Source: Microplitis mediator
Taxonomy: Eukaryota > Arthropoda > Insecta > Hymenoptera > Braconidae
Direction of reading: 5' to 3'
Assembly: GCF_029852145.1 (NCBI RefSeq)
Contig: NC_079974.1
Coordinates: forward strand, 13,889,041 to 13,953,040
DNA length: 64,000 nt
In this document: positions 1-12,010 of the stretch, in pieces
How the letters are laid out: the number at the start of each line of letters is the position of its first letter
Position numbering within the stretch: the stretch's first letter is position 1
Position numbers and translations under genes: made by a program
Notes under the pieces: model-generated
The model's database searches: none
What the model was told of the DNA's origin: nothing
Seen by the model: only the letters and a program-made list of their open reading frames with translations

Positions 1-270
1 AATAACTTGAATCAAGAAAAATTCATTCTTCAAAATGCAGTTCTTGTTTTAAATATTTTGGTTTTCTTACGCTAAAAAAAATATTTTTTTGAAGTAAGTA
101 AATAAACTCTTGGGTCTAATTTCGAAAATTATTCATTCAAGTATTTTACTTTTAGTTGAAGAATGTGACAGTCGTGGGCCAATAGTATTTTATTCTTCAG
201 CCGATAACGTCATTTCCTTGTCCCAAGAAAATCATTCTCTTGGTTTGAGATACTGACGATTCGGTTGAAG
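1..270. repeat. Left inverted end of the transposon (partial)
   Basis: AT-rich sequence with repeated TCAAGAAAAT and TTGAAGAA motifs. It matches the reverse complement of 8060-8422 in patches: ACTTGAATCAAG at its start, and CCCAAGAAAATCATTCTCTT near 223. The arms are diverged rather than exact. Confidence 0.55.
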
Positions 271-562
271 ACGTCACTTTTTGGGACAAACCAAAAATTT
301 ATTTGAATAGAGCAAAACTAGACTTCCTCCAATAATTAGCTTATTTATATCAAATATTTAATTTTTTTGAATAAAAAAAAATTTATTTTCTCAAAAAAAA
401 GAATTGTTTTCTTAAAGAAATTAATATTTTTTCTTGAATAAAAAAGTTTAAGGCAATAAAAATAATTGTAATAAATTATATGACTAATATATTTGAATTT
501 GAAATTTGTTATAATACATTCGAAAACAGTTTACAATATAAATAATGTTTTTATAATTATTT
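271..562. other. AT-rich 3' flank of the - strand transposase
   Basis: No reading frame of note. It holds A- and T-runs and lies just downstream, on the - strand, of the transposase stop codon, so it probably includes the 3' UTR. Confidence 0.4.
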
Positions 563-3500
563 TTACATTTTTGTTATGGTAATTAACAACTTATCCTTTA
601 TATTCCTTATCATTAGCGATTGGGAACCACAGTCATCAATGGGAATTGATTGTTTTTGTGATGTTTGTACAACATTATATGCATGAAAATGTGCATCGAA
701 TTCAATAATTTCAAGTATCGTACAATTAAATATAACCATTTTGTCATTTGTTTTGTCGATGCATATCTCATTTATTTTACAAAATATTGGTTCATTACAA
801 TTATCAAATTTATATAATACTGCCATTCCTGTTTTAAATTTTATACCATTTATTTCGTACCAATCAACAAAATAGGAATTCACAGTTTGATCATTATTCT
901 GTATGTACTTGCTGTATTTGATAGAATCATTAAATCCCACTTTGGTACAATATCTAAAACAAGATTTTTGTTGACACCTAATAGCTACTGATAAAGGTAA
1001 TTGTTTTCGACAAGTCATTACGTTACATATATGTATAATATCTCGGTGTTTCGATTCATATTTAAATGAACTCACGAAAATTGGTGGTCCAAGCTTTTTA
1101 ATTATTTTACTATAATGCAGAAGAATATGATATTTAGGCTTCAATTTTTCATTGAATAATTTTATAAATAGCTTATGGTGTTCACTAATTATATTTTCTA
1201 AATATTCTAATAATTGATATGAAAATGCTTGTGACGTAAGGATTTCATTGATTTCTAACAATAGAAGATAATATTGCCAAGTTTCATCATTTCTTTTAAC
1301 TAAATCACCTACTATAAAACAGAAATTCCTAACGAGACTCAACATTTCGGAAGCAGACATTATAATATACTTATTTTTTAAATGATTATCAATAATTGGT
1401 GGTGGAACAGTTTCTAAATCATTAAACAAAAAATATTTAGTTCTGGAATTAAGTTGTTCCCGAGAAAAATATTTTAATTGTATGAACCTTCCAATGATTA
1501 ATGCCATTGAATATCTATTTATCCCTTCCATAAGATCATGCATAACATCGAAGGACCAATTGTTGTAAACATGGAAATTCGGTAGAGCATGCCACACACA
1601 AGGTTCTTTGATATTTGCTCTTTCTTTTACATGTTCATCGTAATTTTCAATTTTTCTTATTGCAGAATTATCTTCATGTGTTTGTACTTCTGAATCAGAT
1701 TTTTTTGTTAGACATATTCTACAAAAAAAAGTGGCATTAAAACTTTCGTAAAAACCTAAAATACTATTGAAACCTAAATTATCTCCTGCTATTGTGACCA
1801 TTATGAACTTGACATTAAATTCTTTGCCGTCAACACAAATGTGTATACCAGTGTTTTCAAGATCTTTAAAATCTAAGATTAATTTCTTAAATATTGCTTC
1901 ATTACCTAAAGTAGATCTGTGCTTAGAATAAAATAAAAGTGTTAAAATTATGTTTTCTAATCTACTCGACATATTTGGTGGTATAGTAGCTATCGATGTA
2001 TAAACTGCACCTAATTTATTTACTCCAGCATGACTACCAAGAGGGTTCCCAGTTTCTAAATCATCAAAGGACATTATCAGTGGCAATATTATATTATTTT
2101 TCGCATGTTTCTTAATTAAGCTGTCCCATAAAGTACCTTGAACAATATTTCGTAACACTTTATTCGTATTATTTTTATTTTCTTCGATTAACTGGTTTTG
2201 ATAATTATAAATAGTTTGAAAAACTCCAGGAAGTTCTAAAAATAATTTTAAAGATTTTTTTAGGGGAATTATACAAATATTGATTTCTTTTAAAGTCAAA
2301 ATTATTTTATCGTCAACTTTTTTTTCCTTCTGAATGTTACCAGCAACTTCACTGACAGGTCTTACGTAAAATTTTGAACTTTCAAAATGTTGAATACGTT
2401 TATATTCACTGCCAAGATCAGTAAAGGCGTCATTTATTTTAGAGTGTATTAGAGTAACTTGGTTTTTTAATTTGTCTAACGTAGAATCTGAACTATTAAT
2501 CAAACTTACAATGTCAGAAACAAAAGTTGAGATTAGTGATGCAACAATTTTTAATAAATTCTGAATCAATGACCTCGGCATATTTAAGAAGTCGTACATT
2601 TGAGCTACGAATTGTTCAATAATAGCAAAGTAATTATTAGAGCTATCAATATTACATGTTTTAATTGGGTCGTTATGAGTTTGAGATGAAACAAAATCAC
2701 AATTAATTCTATTCGGATTGTGATCAGTTACCCTGATTAAAAAAAGCGATTTAAAACGATTCGAAATAAAAAATTTTAAATACTTTTTAATGCTTTTGAA
2801 TACCTCGAATACTTTTGAATCCCTCTTCTTATGGGCATTTAACATTGCAAATCGTTTTAAATCGCTTTTTTTAATCAGGGTATATCAAACTGACTTTTCG
2901 AAGTATTCAAAACGGGGTTATTTAAATTTAAGTCAAGTAAATTACAATTCTGTGCAGGAATTAAATTTTCTTGTAACTGACTTTGTACGACAGATGTAAT
3001 ATTTTGATGAGAGTGATTATAGTGATAGTGTAGACTGTATTTTGTGTGGAACGTGCCAAAACAGTTTTTTACAGGGCAAGAAAATCTATTAGGATGGAAT
3101 TCTGTAACATGCAAAACATATTGGTCGAAAGATGTTTGGAGTCGATGACATGATGGACAGATCAAACTTAAGTCTTCTTGAAAATTTGAGGTTCGATAAG
3201 ACGATGTTTCATCAATCGGAACTTTGCTAATAATTGATGATACGCGGGCAGCCTGAAAATTTTATAATTCAGATGAATTAAATTAATTGATATGTGATAA
3301 AATATTTCAAACATAACAGTTAATTTGTAAAAATAACTAACTTGGTTTACGAGGAATTCTTCAATTTTCTTTTTCAGCTTCAATCTTGTTGCCATATGTG
3401 GACAAAGTTCCTTCATATTCGCAACAGTCAACTCTTGCAACAAATCAATTGTAATTCCATTATCTGAGAAAAGAAAGAAACATTTATATATATATATATA

Positions 3501-4030
3501 TATATATATATCATAGACTGAAGTAAGTTTTGTGTCCAGTGAAAATTTATTTCTTGATAAAAAATTCTAAATAAAAAAATTACTCTTCGTAAAATTTATT
3601 AAAAATAAATAGAATAATATAAATGATCATACACAGTGACCATTGCTTACTTGATTTATCACTATAAGTTGTTAAAGTAAATGTGATCATTCGTAATACT
3701 TGAATATTATATATTTCTGAGTAATTATACTTTTATTGCAGTGTAAACAAGTCTCAAATAAATAATTATTGACAAAAAATATTTCACATTGACCAATATT
3801 GTATACAGGCTGACATTCATATTTGATTTTTTGTGTCTCGATCAACGTATGTGTCTTAAAATTTCTCTCTCTCTCTATTTAAATTATTGTAGAGTTTTGA
3901 AAGGATAAGGAAAAAAAATATAATTTCAATAAACGTTACCTAGAAAATTATTTATGACATCTTCGGCGACATCCCATTCTTTGAATAAATCAAATAATTG
4001 TTGAGTTTCAGGATGATGATCACCCGCCAT
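563..4030 (-). pseudogene. SAM-like / C2H2 / tnp2-like transposase, broken by a MITE
   Basis: Spliced gene model: exon 1 at 4030-3940, exon 2 at 3463-3342, exon 3 from 3252 leftwards. All junctions are GT-AG and phases agree. Exons 1-2 encode a SAM-like helical domain of about 70 residues. Exon 3 begins with two C2H2-type zinc fingers (CPSC...H...H and CPVKNC...H...H, about 3160-3020). It then runs into a long tnp2-like region with the block GDNLGFNSILGF, a CRIC zinc pair and the hallmark DVMHDLMEG (about 1545), ending at 563. A 150-bp MITE at 2731-2880 puts a TGA at 2877-2875 and cuts the frame, but the reading phase on both sides of the MITE is the same. The 38 residues preceding the tnp2 part of the downstream frame are MITE sequence, not transposase. 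Transposases of this type cut and paste DNA. This copy is probably inactive unless the downstream frame is expressed separately. Confidence 0.8.
2731..2880. mobile_element. 150-bp MITE inside the transposase gene
   Basis: The two ends are perfect 31-bp inverted repeats beginning CCCTGATTAAAAAAAGCG, flanked on both sides by TA (2729-2730 and 2881-2882). The inverted repeats, the TA duplication and the interruption of an otherwise continuous reading phase make the insertion clear. The ends resemble those at 40257-40439 and at the right edge of the satellite (12193). Confidence 0.95.
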
Positions 4031-5627
4031 TGCTTTTATCTTTAACCTAATATTGTTTGTAAAATAATTTAAAAAATAAAACACAAACACTAAATTACTA
4101 ATATAAAGTTTGGAAATATGTATAGAAAGTTAAGTATAATTTTTTTATTTTGATTAAAAGTTTATGATATCTAAATATATCACGAACGCGTAGAAAAAAC
4201 ACAAACCGACATTTGATAGCCAATAAAAATTTCAAAATATATACAGTAAGTTAAATAATAAAATCGGATTACAAATACAAAAAATAGTTAACATTTAATA
4301 ACCACAATAAAATTGTTAAAATATTTCCAGTTAATTTAGTTACATATAAATATTTTTTTTTTTAATAACAGTTTAGAATCGTCGAATGTATTACGCATGT
4401 AGAAAAAGGCAATCGCACTACAATGCCGGGTTTTTTAAATGTACTAGTACCCCACCTACAGTTTCTATCTTCAGAAGACTCTTTAAATCGTGGGGCAATT
4501 GTCTTTCTTCTATATGCATGATTCATTCGACGATTCTAAACTGTTATTAAAAAAAAAATATTTATATGTAACTAAACTAACTAGAAACATTTTTACAATT
4601 TTATTGTGGTTATTAAATTTTATTATTTAACTTACTGTATATATTTTGAAATTTTTATTGGTTATCAAATGTCGGTTTGTGTTTTTTCTACGCGTTCGTG
4701 ATATATTTAGATATCATAAACTTTTAATCAAAATAAAAAAATTATACTTAACTTTCTATACATATTTCCAAACTTTATATTAGTAATTTAGTGTTTGTGT
4801 TTTATTTTTTAAATTATTTTACAAACAATATTAGGTTAAAGATAAAAGCAATGGCGGGTGATCATCATCCTGAAACTCAACAATTATTTGATTTATTCAA
4901 AGAATGGGATGTCGCCGAAGATGTCATAAATAATTTTCTAGGTAACGTTTATTGAAATTATATTTTTTTTCCTTATCCTTTCAAAACTCTACAATAATTT
5001 AAATAGAGAGAGAGAGAAATTTTAAGACACATACGTTGATCGAGACACAAAAAATCAAATATGAATGTCAGCCTGTATACAATATTGGTCAATGTGAAAT
5101 ATTTTTTGTCAATAATTATTTATTTGAGACTTGTTTACACTGCAATAAAAGTATAATTACTCAGAAATATATAATATTCAAGTATTACGAATGATCACAT
5201 TTACTTTAACAACTTATAGTGATAAATCAAGTAAGCAATGGTCACTGTGTATGATCATTTATATTATTCTATTTATTTTTAATAAATTTTACGAAGAGTA
5301 ATTTTTTTATTTAGAATTTTTTATCAAGAAATAAATTTTCACTGGACACAAAACTTACTTCAGTCTATGATATATATATATATATATATATATATAAATG
5401 TTTCTTTCTTTTCTCAGATAATGGAATTACAATTGATTTGTTGCAAGAGTTGACTGTTGCGAATATGAAGGAACTTTGTCCACATATGGCAACAAGATTG
5501 AAGCTGAAAAAGAAAATTGAAGAATTCCTCGTAAACCAAGTTAGTTATTTTTACAAATTAACTGTTATGTTTGAAATATTTTATCGCATATCAATTAATT
5601 TAATTCATCTGAATTATAAAATTTTAG
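3253..5627. repeat. 2.4-kb near-perfect palindrome: duplicated promoter and first two exons
   Basis: The left arm (3253 to about 4412) and right arm (about 4496-5627) are inverted copies with very few differences, separated by about 84 bp of unique sequence. Each arm contains a presumed promoter/5' UTR, exon 1 (91 bp), intron 1 with a TA microsatellite, exon 2 (122 bp) and intron 2. The similarity stops at the 3' splice sites of intron 2, after which the two genes are unrelated. The arrangement gives two divergent transcripts the same N-terminal coding exons. Confidence 0.93.
4413..4495. promoter_or_regulatory. Unique spacer between divergent gene copies
   Basis: About 84 bp separate the palindrome arms, and the two start codons (4030 and 4851) lie 820 bp apart. 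The promoters must lie in the arms or this spacer. No clear TATA element can be chosen in such AT-rich sequence. The loop contains CCCCACC and CGTGGGGC, which can pair weakly. Confidence 0.35.
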
Positions 5628-7748
5628 AACGAACGCGGATCGAATGGTGACCTAAATAACAATAATACTGATACTATTAGTGATGTCGATGCATTGGACA
5701 CTCCTAACAATAGTGAGTGTATTTTGGACGTACCAGACTATTTCCCCGATTTAAATGTGAAAGAATTATTAGAATCATCACCGGAAGGACCCAGCGTTTT
5801 GAAAGAATATGAGACAAGAGAAATGTTATCTTCTTCCAACCAGCAATTACTGATGAACGTTATTGGTCGCTGGATTTATCCGTGGTTGAAAAACAAGTAA
5901 TTATAAATCTAAAGTAACATTTTTTTTTGTCCATGAAGCATTTGAATTTCTTTTGCATAGTTGAATTTTTTTCTTAATCCAATATCAATGGTTTTTTAAT
6001 GTATTTTTTTCACTAATTTTTTTAACTTCCCGCTAAAAAAAATTGTAAATTTTCGAAAATTCGGGAAGTTATTGTTTTTACCCCAATTTTTTCTTGTAAA
6101 TTTACCGGTCTCACTAATTTTATATTAATTACATTTACGTTTTAATCTCATTATAGCCAAATGAAAGAACATCATTACCTTTCGATAATAAAAAAATTAT
6201 ACGATTGTTTTCCTGAAGAACCCTTAGGAGTTTATTATATGCCCCCCGTTCCCAAGCGATTGTCCCCAATAAACAAGCCGATTCCAATGAGAGGTAAATT
6301 ACCAGACAAGATAAAAAATATTAAGTACACTACTGGCATCAACTGTAAGCGAAAATTACCAAATAATTTTGAATCTACTGATGAAAGACAGCAGCGATAT
6401 ACTGAACTTTTAGGTGAGTAATTTAGTATTGAGCTATGTATATTTAAATTAGCAATGCTTATCAATTTCTCCTTCAATTCTCATTTTTTTCACAAGTGAA
6501 TTAGTGAAAAGTAGTGAATATTCATTATTTGCTAGTGAATTTCATTACTTCATTTTCAGAGAGTTTATTACATGTATCTAACTGTATGTAATATATTATA
6601 AATTTTCCGCAAATATACAATTAATTTCTGTATAGGTACGCATGAGGAGGATATCGAATGGTTGAAAAATAACAGGGATCCATGGGACCTTGTTGAACAA
6701 AAATGGTCGAATACTTTTAACGTCAGATTAAATTCTAAACATAATTCAGTTTATGATTTTATCAAAGAGTGGACCATACTCAATGATTTACGAAGTAAAT
6801 CCTTGGTAATAATTTTTTACTTCGTTCTTTTTATTTAGTCTTTCACTAACAAAATATATCATCTAAACAACTAATTGCAAACAAATTTATTTTACAGATT
6901 TCATTGGATTTTGAACAGCTGTACCCGGGCAAAAGTGGACATTTTGCTACTGGGTGGTCACTTTTTTTTGACAGAGTTAAAACCTTGAGAATATTGAAAT
7001 ATTCAAATGATAACGTTATTCAGCCATGGAAAGAACTTATTTCAGAATTAGGAAACGGTCCAGCGTTTAACGACCGTAAGTTAATATGCTTAATTTTAAC
7101 ATTAATATTAAATATTATCGTTAGCTAAGTACAGTTTCTGATTTTAATTCAATATTTGTTAAACATTTATATCAGTTAAAGCTTTTTCTATTTATAGTTA
7201 AAATTGCAATCGAACTATCAATTTTGGCATTTTTGATTCCACCTAAAGGAAGAGCATCAAAAAAAATCAAATATTCCACCAAGGAGTCGTTGGAATCTAT
7301 ACTAATTTTTGTAGAAGTATGTGATGAATTTTCTAATTATGATACGATTGAGTAGATAAGTTTCATTAATCAACTATACAGTACAATTGAAACTAATTTA
7401 TATCCTTATTTTCAGAATCCTGGTGATATAACGACTGAAATAGAAAACCAAAAACAGCGAGCACGAGAGAAAAAAGATTCTGTACAACCATATGTCATCA
7501 TACAGGGAAACATGCGTGAACACAATCAAGTGTTATTGGTAATTGATGATATAAAATATCAATTTACGTCAGCAACAAATGCATTTGATTGCTTATTCAA
7601 ATGTTTCCATGTTCTTCAAGCCCAATATCCAAAAGCTTCTTCGCATTTACATTTATTAATTCAGAGATGCGTATATAGAGTGACAACTCGTCAAGATATA
7701 TTGCCTCTGAATATTATTGACATTATCAATGTTATTGATAATTTATGA
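4851..7748 (+). CDS. SAM-like accessory protein of the transposon
   Basis: Eight exons with GT-AG introns and consistent phases: 4851-4941, 5418-5539, 5628-5896, 6157-6413, 6636-6805, 6898-7075, 7198-7316 and 7416-7748. The frame is open from ATG to TGA. Exons 1-2 encode the same SAM-like domain as the divergent transposase; such domains usually mediate self- or hetero-association. Later exons encode a conserved-looking region including GKLPDKIKN, an EDIEWLKNN...WDLVEQKW block and a C-terminal globular part. I recognise this as a type of uncharacterised protein seen in transposon-rich animal genomes, but no biochemical function is established. The shared domain suggests it partners the transposase or regulates it. 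A poly(A) signal AATAAA follows at about 7791. No stop codon or frameshift is seen, so this half is intact. Confidence 0.85.
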
Positions 7749-7787
7749 ATTAAGAAAACTTTTTTATACTTTTTTTATGTAATAATA

Positions 7788-7797
7788 ATAAATAAAT
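7788..7797 (+). terminator. Poly(A) signal of the accessory gene
   Basis: AATAAATAAAT-type sequence about 45 bp after the stop codon at 7748, in the expected place for cleavage and polyadenylation. Confidence 0.5.
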
Positions 7798-8059
7798 TTA
7801 TCTAAATTATAAAAAAATAATAATAAATATGTTTTATAAAAATTAAAGAATGCGTACTTAGATGATTGAAAATCCAATACATTTTATTATTTTCATTAAT
7901 TTATTTATCTATTTAAAATTTATAAATTATCTCACATCTGCTAAATTCATACCTTTTTCTATTATTATGACATGCAATGACAAAATTTTATGTTTATATA
8001 GATATATATATATATATATATTAAATATTAAATATATGTATACATATATACATGAAGCT
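7798..8059. other. AT-rich tail between accessory gene and right transposon end
   Basis: Contains a TA microsatellite near 8000-8050. A 104-codon open frame across here is low-complexity (Ile/Tyr/Phe-rich) and has no sign of being a gene. Confidence 0.5.
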
Positions 8060-8422
8060 ATTACAAAAACCAAGAGAATATTTTCTTGGGCTGAGTTTTT
8101 CTTTCTCTCGACTCAAGTTGGTAAGTCTGTTAAAATAATAAATTACTACTCCAATGAAAAACTGCAGGTTCTCTAGGGAAGTTTTATTTTTTTAAAATAA
8201 AAGTAAATTATGCTTGGGTGAAGAATTTGATTTTATCGATTGAAAGCAATTCTTTGTCGAGTGAAGGTTAAAAACTTATCAATTAAAAAAAAAATATACT
8301 TAAACCAAGAACATCAAATTCAAGAGAAATATTTTCTTGAGCCAAGAAAAAAATTTTTTTTCATTCTAATATTTTTGGTTCAAGTAAATATTACTTGATT
8401 CAAGTTGATTTTTTTTTCTGTG
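8060..8422. repeat. Right inverted end of the transposon
   Basis: Repeats of TTGAGCCAAGAAAA and GATTCAAG, ending in TTTTTTTCTGTG followed by TA. Read on the - strand it begins CACAGAAAA. It resembles the left end and the ends of the dispersed element at about 22906-24447. Confidence 0.6.
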
Positions 8423-8424
8423 TA

Positions 8425-11400
8425 ACTTTTTCGGATCCTGTTTTATTCTCTCGAATTCACGGGAAGAACAGAAATTGCAACATTATTTTAGAATTAAAAA
8501 GAATTAGTTAGAATTGAATTTTTCCGAATCCTCTTTTATTCTCTTGAATCCTCTGCGAGAACAAAAATTCAAAGTTATTTTAGAATTAAAAAGGATTAGT
8601 TATAATTAAACTTTTTCCAATCCTCTTTTATTCTCTTGAATCCTCCACGGGAACAGAAATTAAAAATTATTTTAGAATTAAAAAGAATAAGTTAGGATTA
8701 AACTATTTTGAATACTCTTTTATTCTCTTGAATCCTCCGCGAGAACAGAAATTCAAAGTTATTTTAGAATTAAGAAGAATTAGTTAGGATGAAACTTTTT
8801 TGAATACTCTTTTATTCTCTTGAATCCTCCTCGGGAACAAAAATTAAATATTAATTTAGAATTAAAAAGGATTAGTTAGAATTAAACTGTTTCCAATTCT
8901 CTTTTATTCTCTTGAATCCTCCGCGAGAACAGAAATTGAAAGTTATTTTAGAATTAAAAAGAATTAGTTAGGATTAAACTTTTTTGAATCCTCTTTTATT
9001 CTCTCGAATCCTCCACGGGAACAGAAATTAAATATTAATTTAGAATTAAAAAGAATTAGTTAGGATTAAACTTTGTTGAATTCTCTTTTATTCTCTTGAA
9101 TCCTCCGCGAGAACAGAAATTGAAAGTTATTTTAGAATTAAAAAGAATTAGTTAGGATTAAACTTTTTTTAATCCTCTTTTATTCTCTTGAATCCTCCTC
9201 GGGAACAGAAATTGAATATTATTTTAGAATTAAAAAGAATTAGTTAGGATTAAACTATTTTGAATGCTCTTTTATTCTCTTGAATCCACCGCGAGAACAG
9301 AAATTCAAAGTTATTTTAGAATTAAAAAGAATTAGTTAGGATTTAACTTTTTTTAATCCTCTTTTATTCTCTTGAATCCTCCTCGGAAACAGAAATTTGA
9401 TATGAATTTAGAATTAAAAAGGATAAGTTAGAATTAAACTTTTTCCAATTCTCTTTAATTCTCTTGAATCCTCCGCGAGAACAGAAATTTAAAGTTATTT
9501 TAGAATTAAAAAGAATTAGTTAGGATTAAACTTTTTTGAATCCTCTTTTATTCTCTCGAATCCTCCACGGGAACAGGAATTAAATATTAATTTAGAATAA
9601 AAAAGAATTAGTTAGGATTAAACTTTGTTGAATTCTCATTTATTCTCTTGAATCCTCCGCGAGAACAGAAATTGAAAGTTATTTTAGAATTAAAAAGAAT
9701 TAGTTAGGATTAAACTTTTTTTAATCCTCTTTTATTCTCTTGAATCCTCCTCGGAAACAGAAATTTGATATGAATTTAGAATTAAAAAGGATAAGTTAGA
9801 ATTAAACTTTTTCCAATTCTCTTTAATTCTCTTGAATCCTCCGCGAGAACAGAAATTTAAAGTTATTTTAGAATTAAAAAGAATTAGTTAGGATTAAACT
9901 TTTTTGAATCCTCTTTTATTCTCTCGAATCCTCCACGGGAACAGAAATTAAATATTAATTTAGAATAAAAAAGAATTAGTTAGGATTAAACTTTGTTGAA
10001 TTCTCATTTATTCTCTTGAATCCTCCGCGAGAACAGAAATTGAAAGTTATTTTAGAATTAAAAAGAATTAGTTAGGATTAAACTTTTTTTAATCCTCTTT
10101 TATTCTCTTGAATCCTCCACGGGAACAGAAATTAAAAATTATTTTAGAATTAAAAAGAATAAGTTAGGATTAAACTATTTTGAATCCTTTTTTATTCTCT
10201 TGAATCCTCCGCGAGAACAGAAATTCAAAGTTATTTTAGAATTAAGAAGAATTAGTTAGGATTAAACTTTTTTTGAATACTCTTTTATTCTCTTAAATCC
10301 TCCTCGGGAACAAAAATTTAATATTAATTTAGAATTAAAAAGGATTAGTTAGAATTAAACTTTTTCCAATCCTCTTTTATTCTCTTGAATCCTCCACGGG
10401 AACAGAAATAAAATATTATTTTAGAATTAAAAAGAATTAGTTAGGATTAAACTTTTTTTGAATCCTCTTTTATTCTCTCGAATCCTCCGCGAGGACAGAA
10501 ATTCAAAGTTATTTTAGAATTAAGAAGGATTAGTTAGCATTAAACTTTTTCCAATCCTCTTTTATTCTCTTGAATCCTCCACGGGAACAGAAATTAAAAA
10601 TTATTTTAGAATTAAAAAGAATAAGTTAGGATTAAACTATTTTGAATCCTTTTTTATTCTCTTGAATCCTCCGCGAGAACAGAAATTCAAAGTTATTTTA
10701 GAATTAAGAAGAATTAGTTAGGATTAAACTTTTTTTGAATACTCTTTTATTCTCTTGAATCCTCCTCGGGAACAAAAATTTAATATTAATTTAGAATTAA
10801 AAAGGATTAGTTAGAATTAAACTTTTTCCAATCCTCTTTTATTCTCTTGAATCCTCCACGGGAACAGAAATTAAATATTATTTTAGAATTAAAAAGAATT
10901 AGTTAGGATTAAACTTTTTTGAATCCTCTTTTATTCTCTCGAATCCTCCTCGGGAACAAAAAATTAATATTAATTTAGAATTAAACTTTTTCCAATTCCC
11001 TTTTATTCTCTTGAATCCCCTGCGAGAACAGAAATTGAAAGTTATTTTAGAATTAAAAAGAATTAGTTAGGATTAAGCTATTATGAATCCTCTTTTATTC
11101 TCTTGAATCCTCCGCGAGGACAGAAATTCAAAGTTATTTTAGAATTAAAAAGAATTAGTTAGGAATAAACTTTTTTGAATCCTCTTTTATTCTCTTGAAT
11201 CCTCCGCGAGGACAGAAATTCAATGTTATTTTAGAATTAGAAAGAATTAGTTAGGATTAAACTTGTTAGAATTCTTTTTTATTCTCTTGAATCCTCCTCG
11301 GGAACAGAAATTCAAAATTAATTTAGAATTAAAAAGGATTAGTTAGAATTAAACTTTTTCCAATCCTCTTTTATTCTCTTGAATCCTCCACGGGAACAGA

Positions 11401-12010
11401 AATAAAATATTATTTTAGAATTAAAAAGAATTAGTTAGGATTAAACTTTTTTTGAATCCTCTTTTATTCTCTCGAATCCTCCGCGAGGACAGAAATTCAA
11501 AGTTATTTTAGAATTAAGAAGGATTAGTTAGCATTAAACTTTTTCCAATCCTCTTTTATTCTCTTGAATTCTCCACGGGAACAGAAATTAAATATGATTT
11601 CAGAATTAAAAAGAATAAGTTAGGATTAAACTATTATGAATCCTCTTTTATTCTCTTGAATCCTCCACGGGAACAGAAATTGAATATTTTTTTAGAATTA
11701 AAAAGAATTAGTTAGAATTAAAATTTTTCGAATCCTCTTTTATACTTTTGAATCCTCCGCGCGATCAGAAATTGCAATATTATTTTAGAATTAAAAAGGA
11801 TTAGTTAGAATTAAACTTTTTATAATCCTCTTTTATTCTTTTGAATCCTCCACGGGAACAGAAATTGAATATTTTTTTAGAATTAAAAAGAATTAGTTAG
11901 AATTAAAATTTTTTGAATCCTCTTTTATACTTTTGAATCCTCCACGCGATCAGAAATTGCAATATTATTTTAGAATTAAAAAGGATAAGTTAGGATTAAA
12001 AATATTCAAT
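8425..12010. repeat. 92-bp satellite array with higher-order structure
   Basis: About 38-39 head-to-tail copies of a unit of about 92 bp. Each contains CTCTTTTATTCTCTTGAATC, a CC(G/A)CG(A/G)GAACAGAAATT core, TTTTAGAATTAAAAAG and GATTAGTTAGGATTAAAC. Variant monomers recur at 368 bp (four units; 9378 versus 9746), at about 462 bp (five units; 10119 versus 10581) and at about 994 bp (10401 versus 11395), so blocks of several monomers were amplified together. The last copies (after 11700) are the most diverged. No coding potential. Confidence 0.95.

Larger units (their letters stand above)
1..8422. mobile_element. Two-gene DNA transposon with palindromic divergent core (left tip cut by window edge)
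   Basis: The element holds a tnp2-like transposase gene on the - strand and an accessory gene on the + strand, transcribed away from each other out of a palindromic centre. The last bases on the right read, on the - strand, CACAGAAAA followed by an ACTTGAATCAAG block, and are flanked by TA at 8423-8424. The first bases of the window carry the same ACTTGAATCAAG block in inverted orientation, and both ends share scattered blocks such as CCCAAGAAAAT with TCTCTTGGTTT. I infer that roughly 20 bp of the left tip lie outside the window. CAC-type ends, a 2-bp TA duplication and a tnp2-like transposase point to the CACTA/Mirage/Chapaev group, but the assignment is inferred. Confidence 0.7.

Noticed and set aside
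7862..8176. 104-codon frame downstream of the accessory gene
   Set aside because: Low-complexity AT-rich translation running into the transposon end, after a poly(A) signal.
8425..12010. CRISPR-like regular repeats
   Set aside because: Units are about 92 bp, contiguous and without unique spacers, in a eukaryotic context. This is a satellite.
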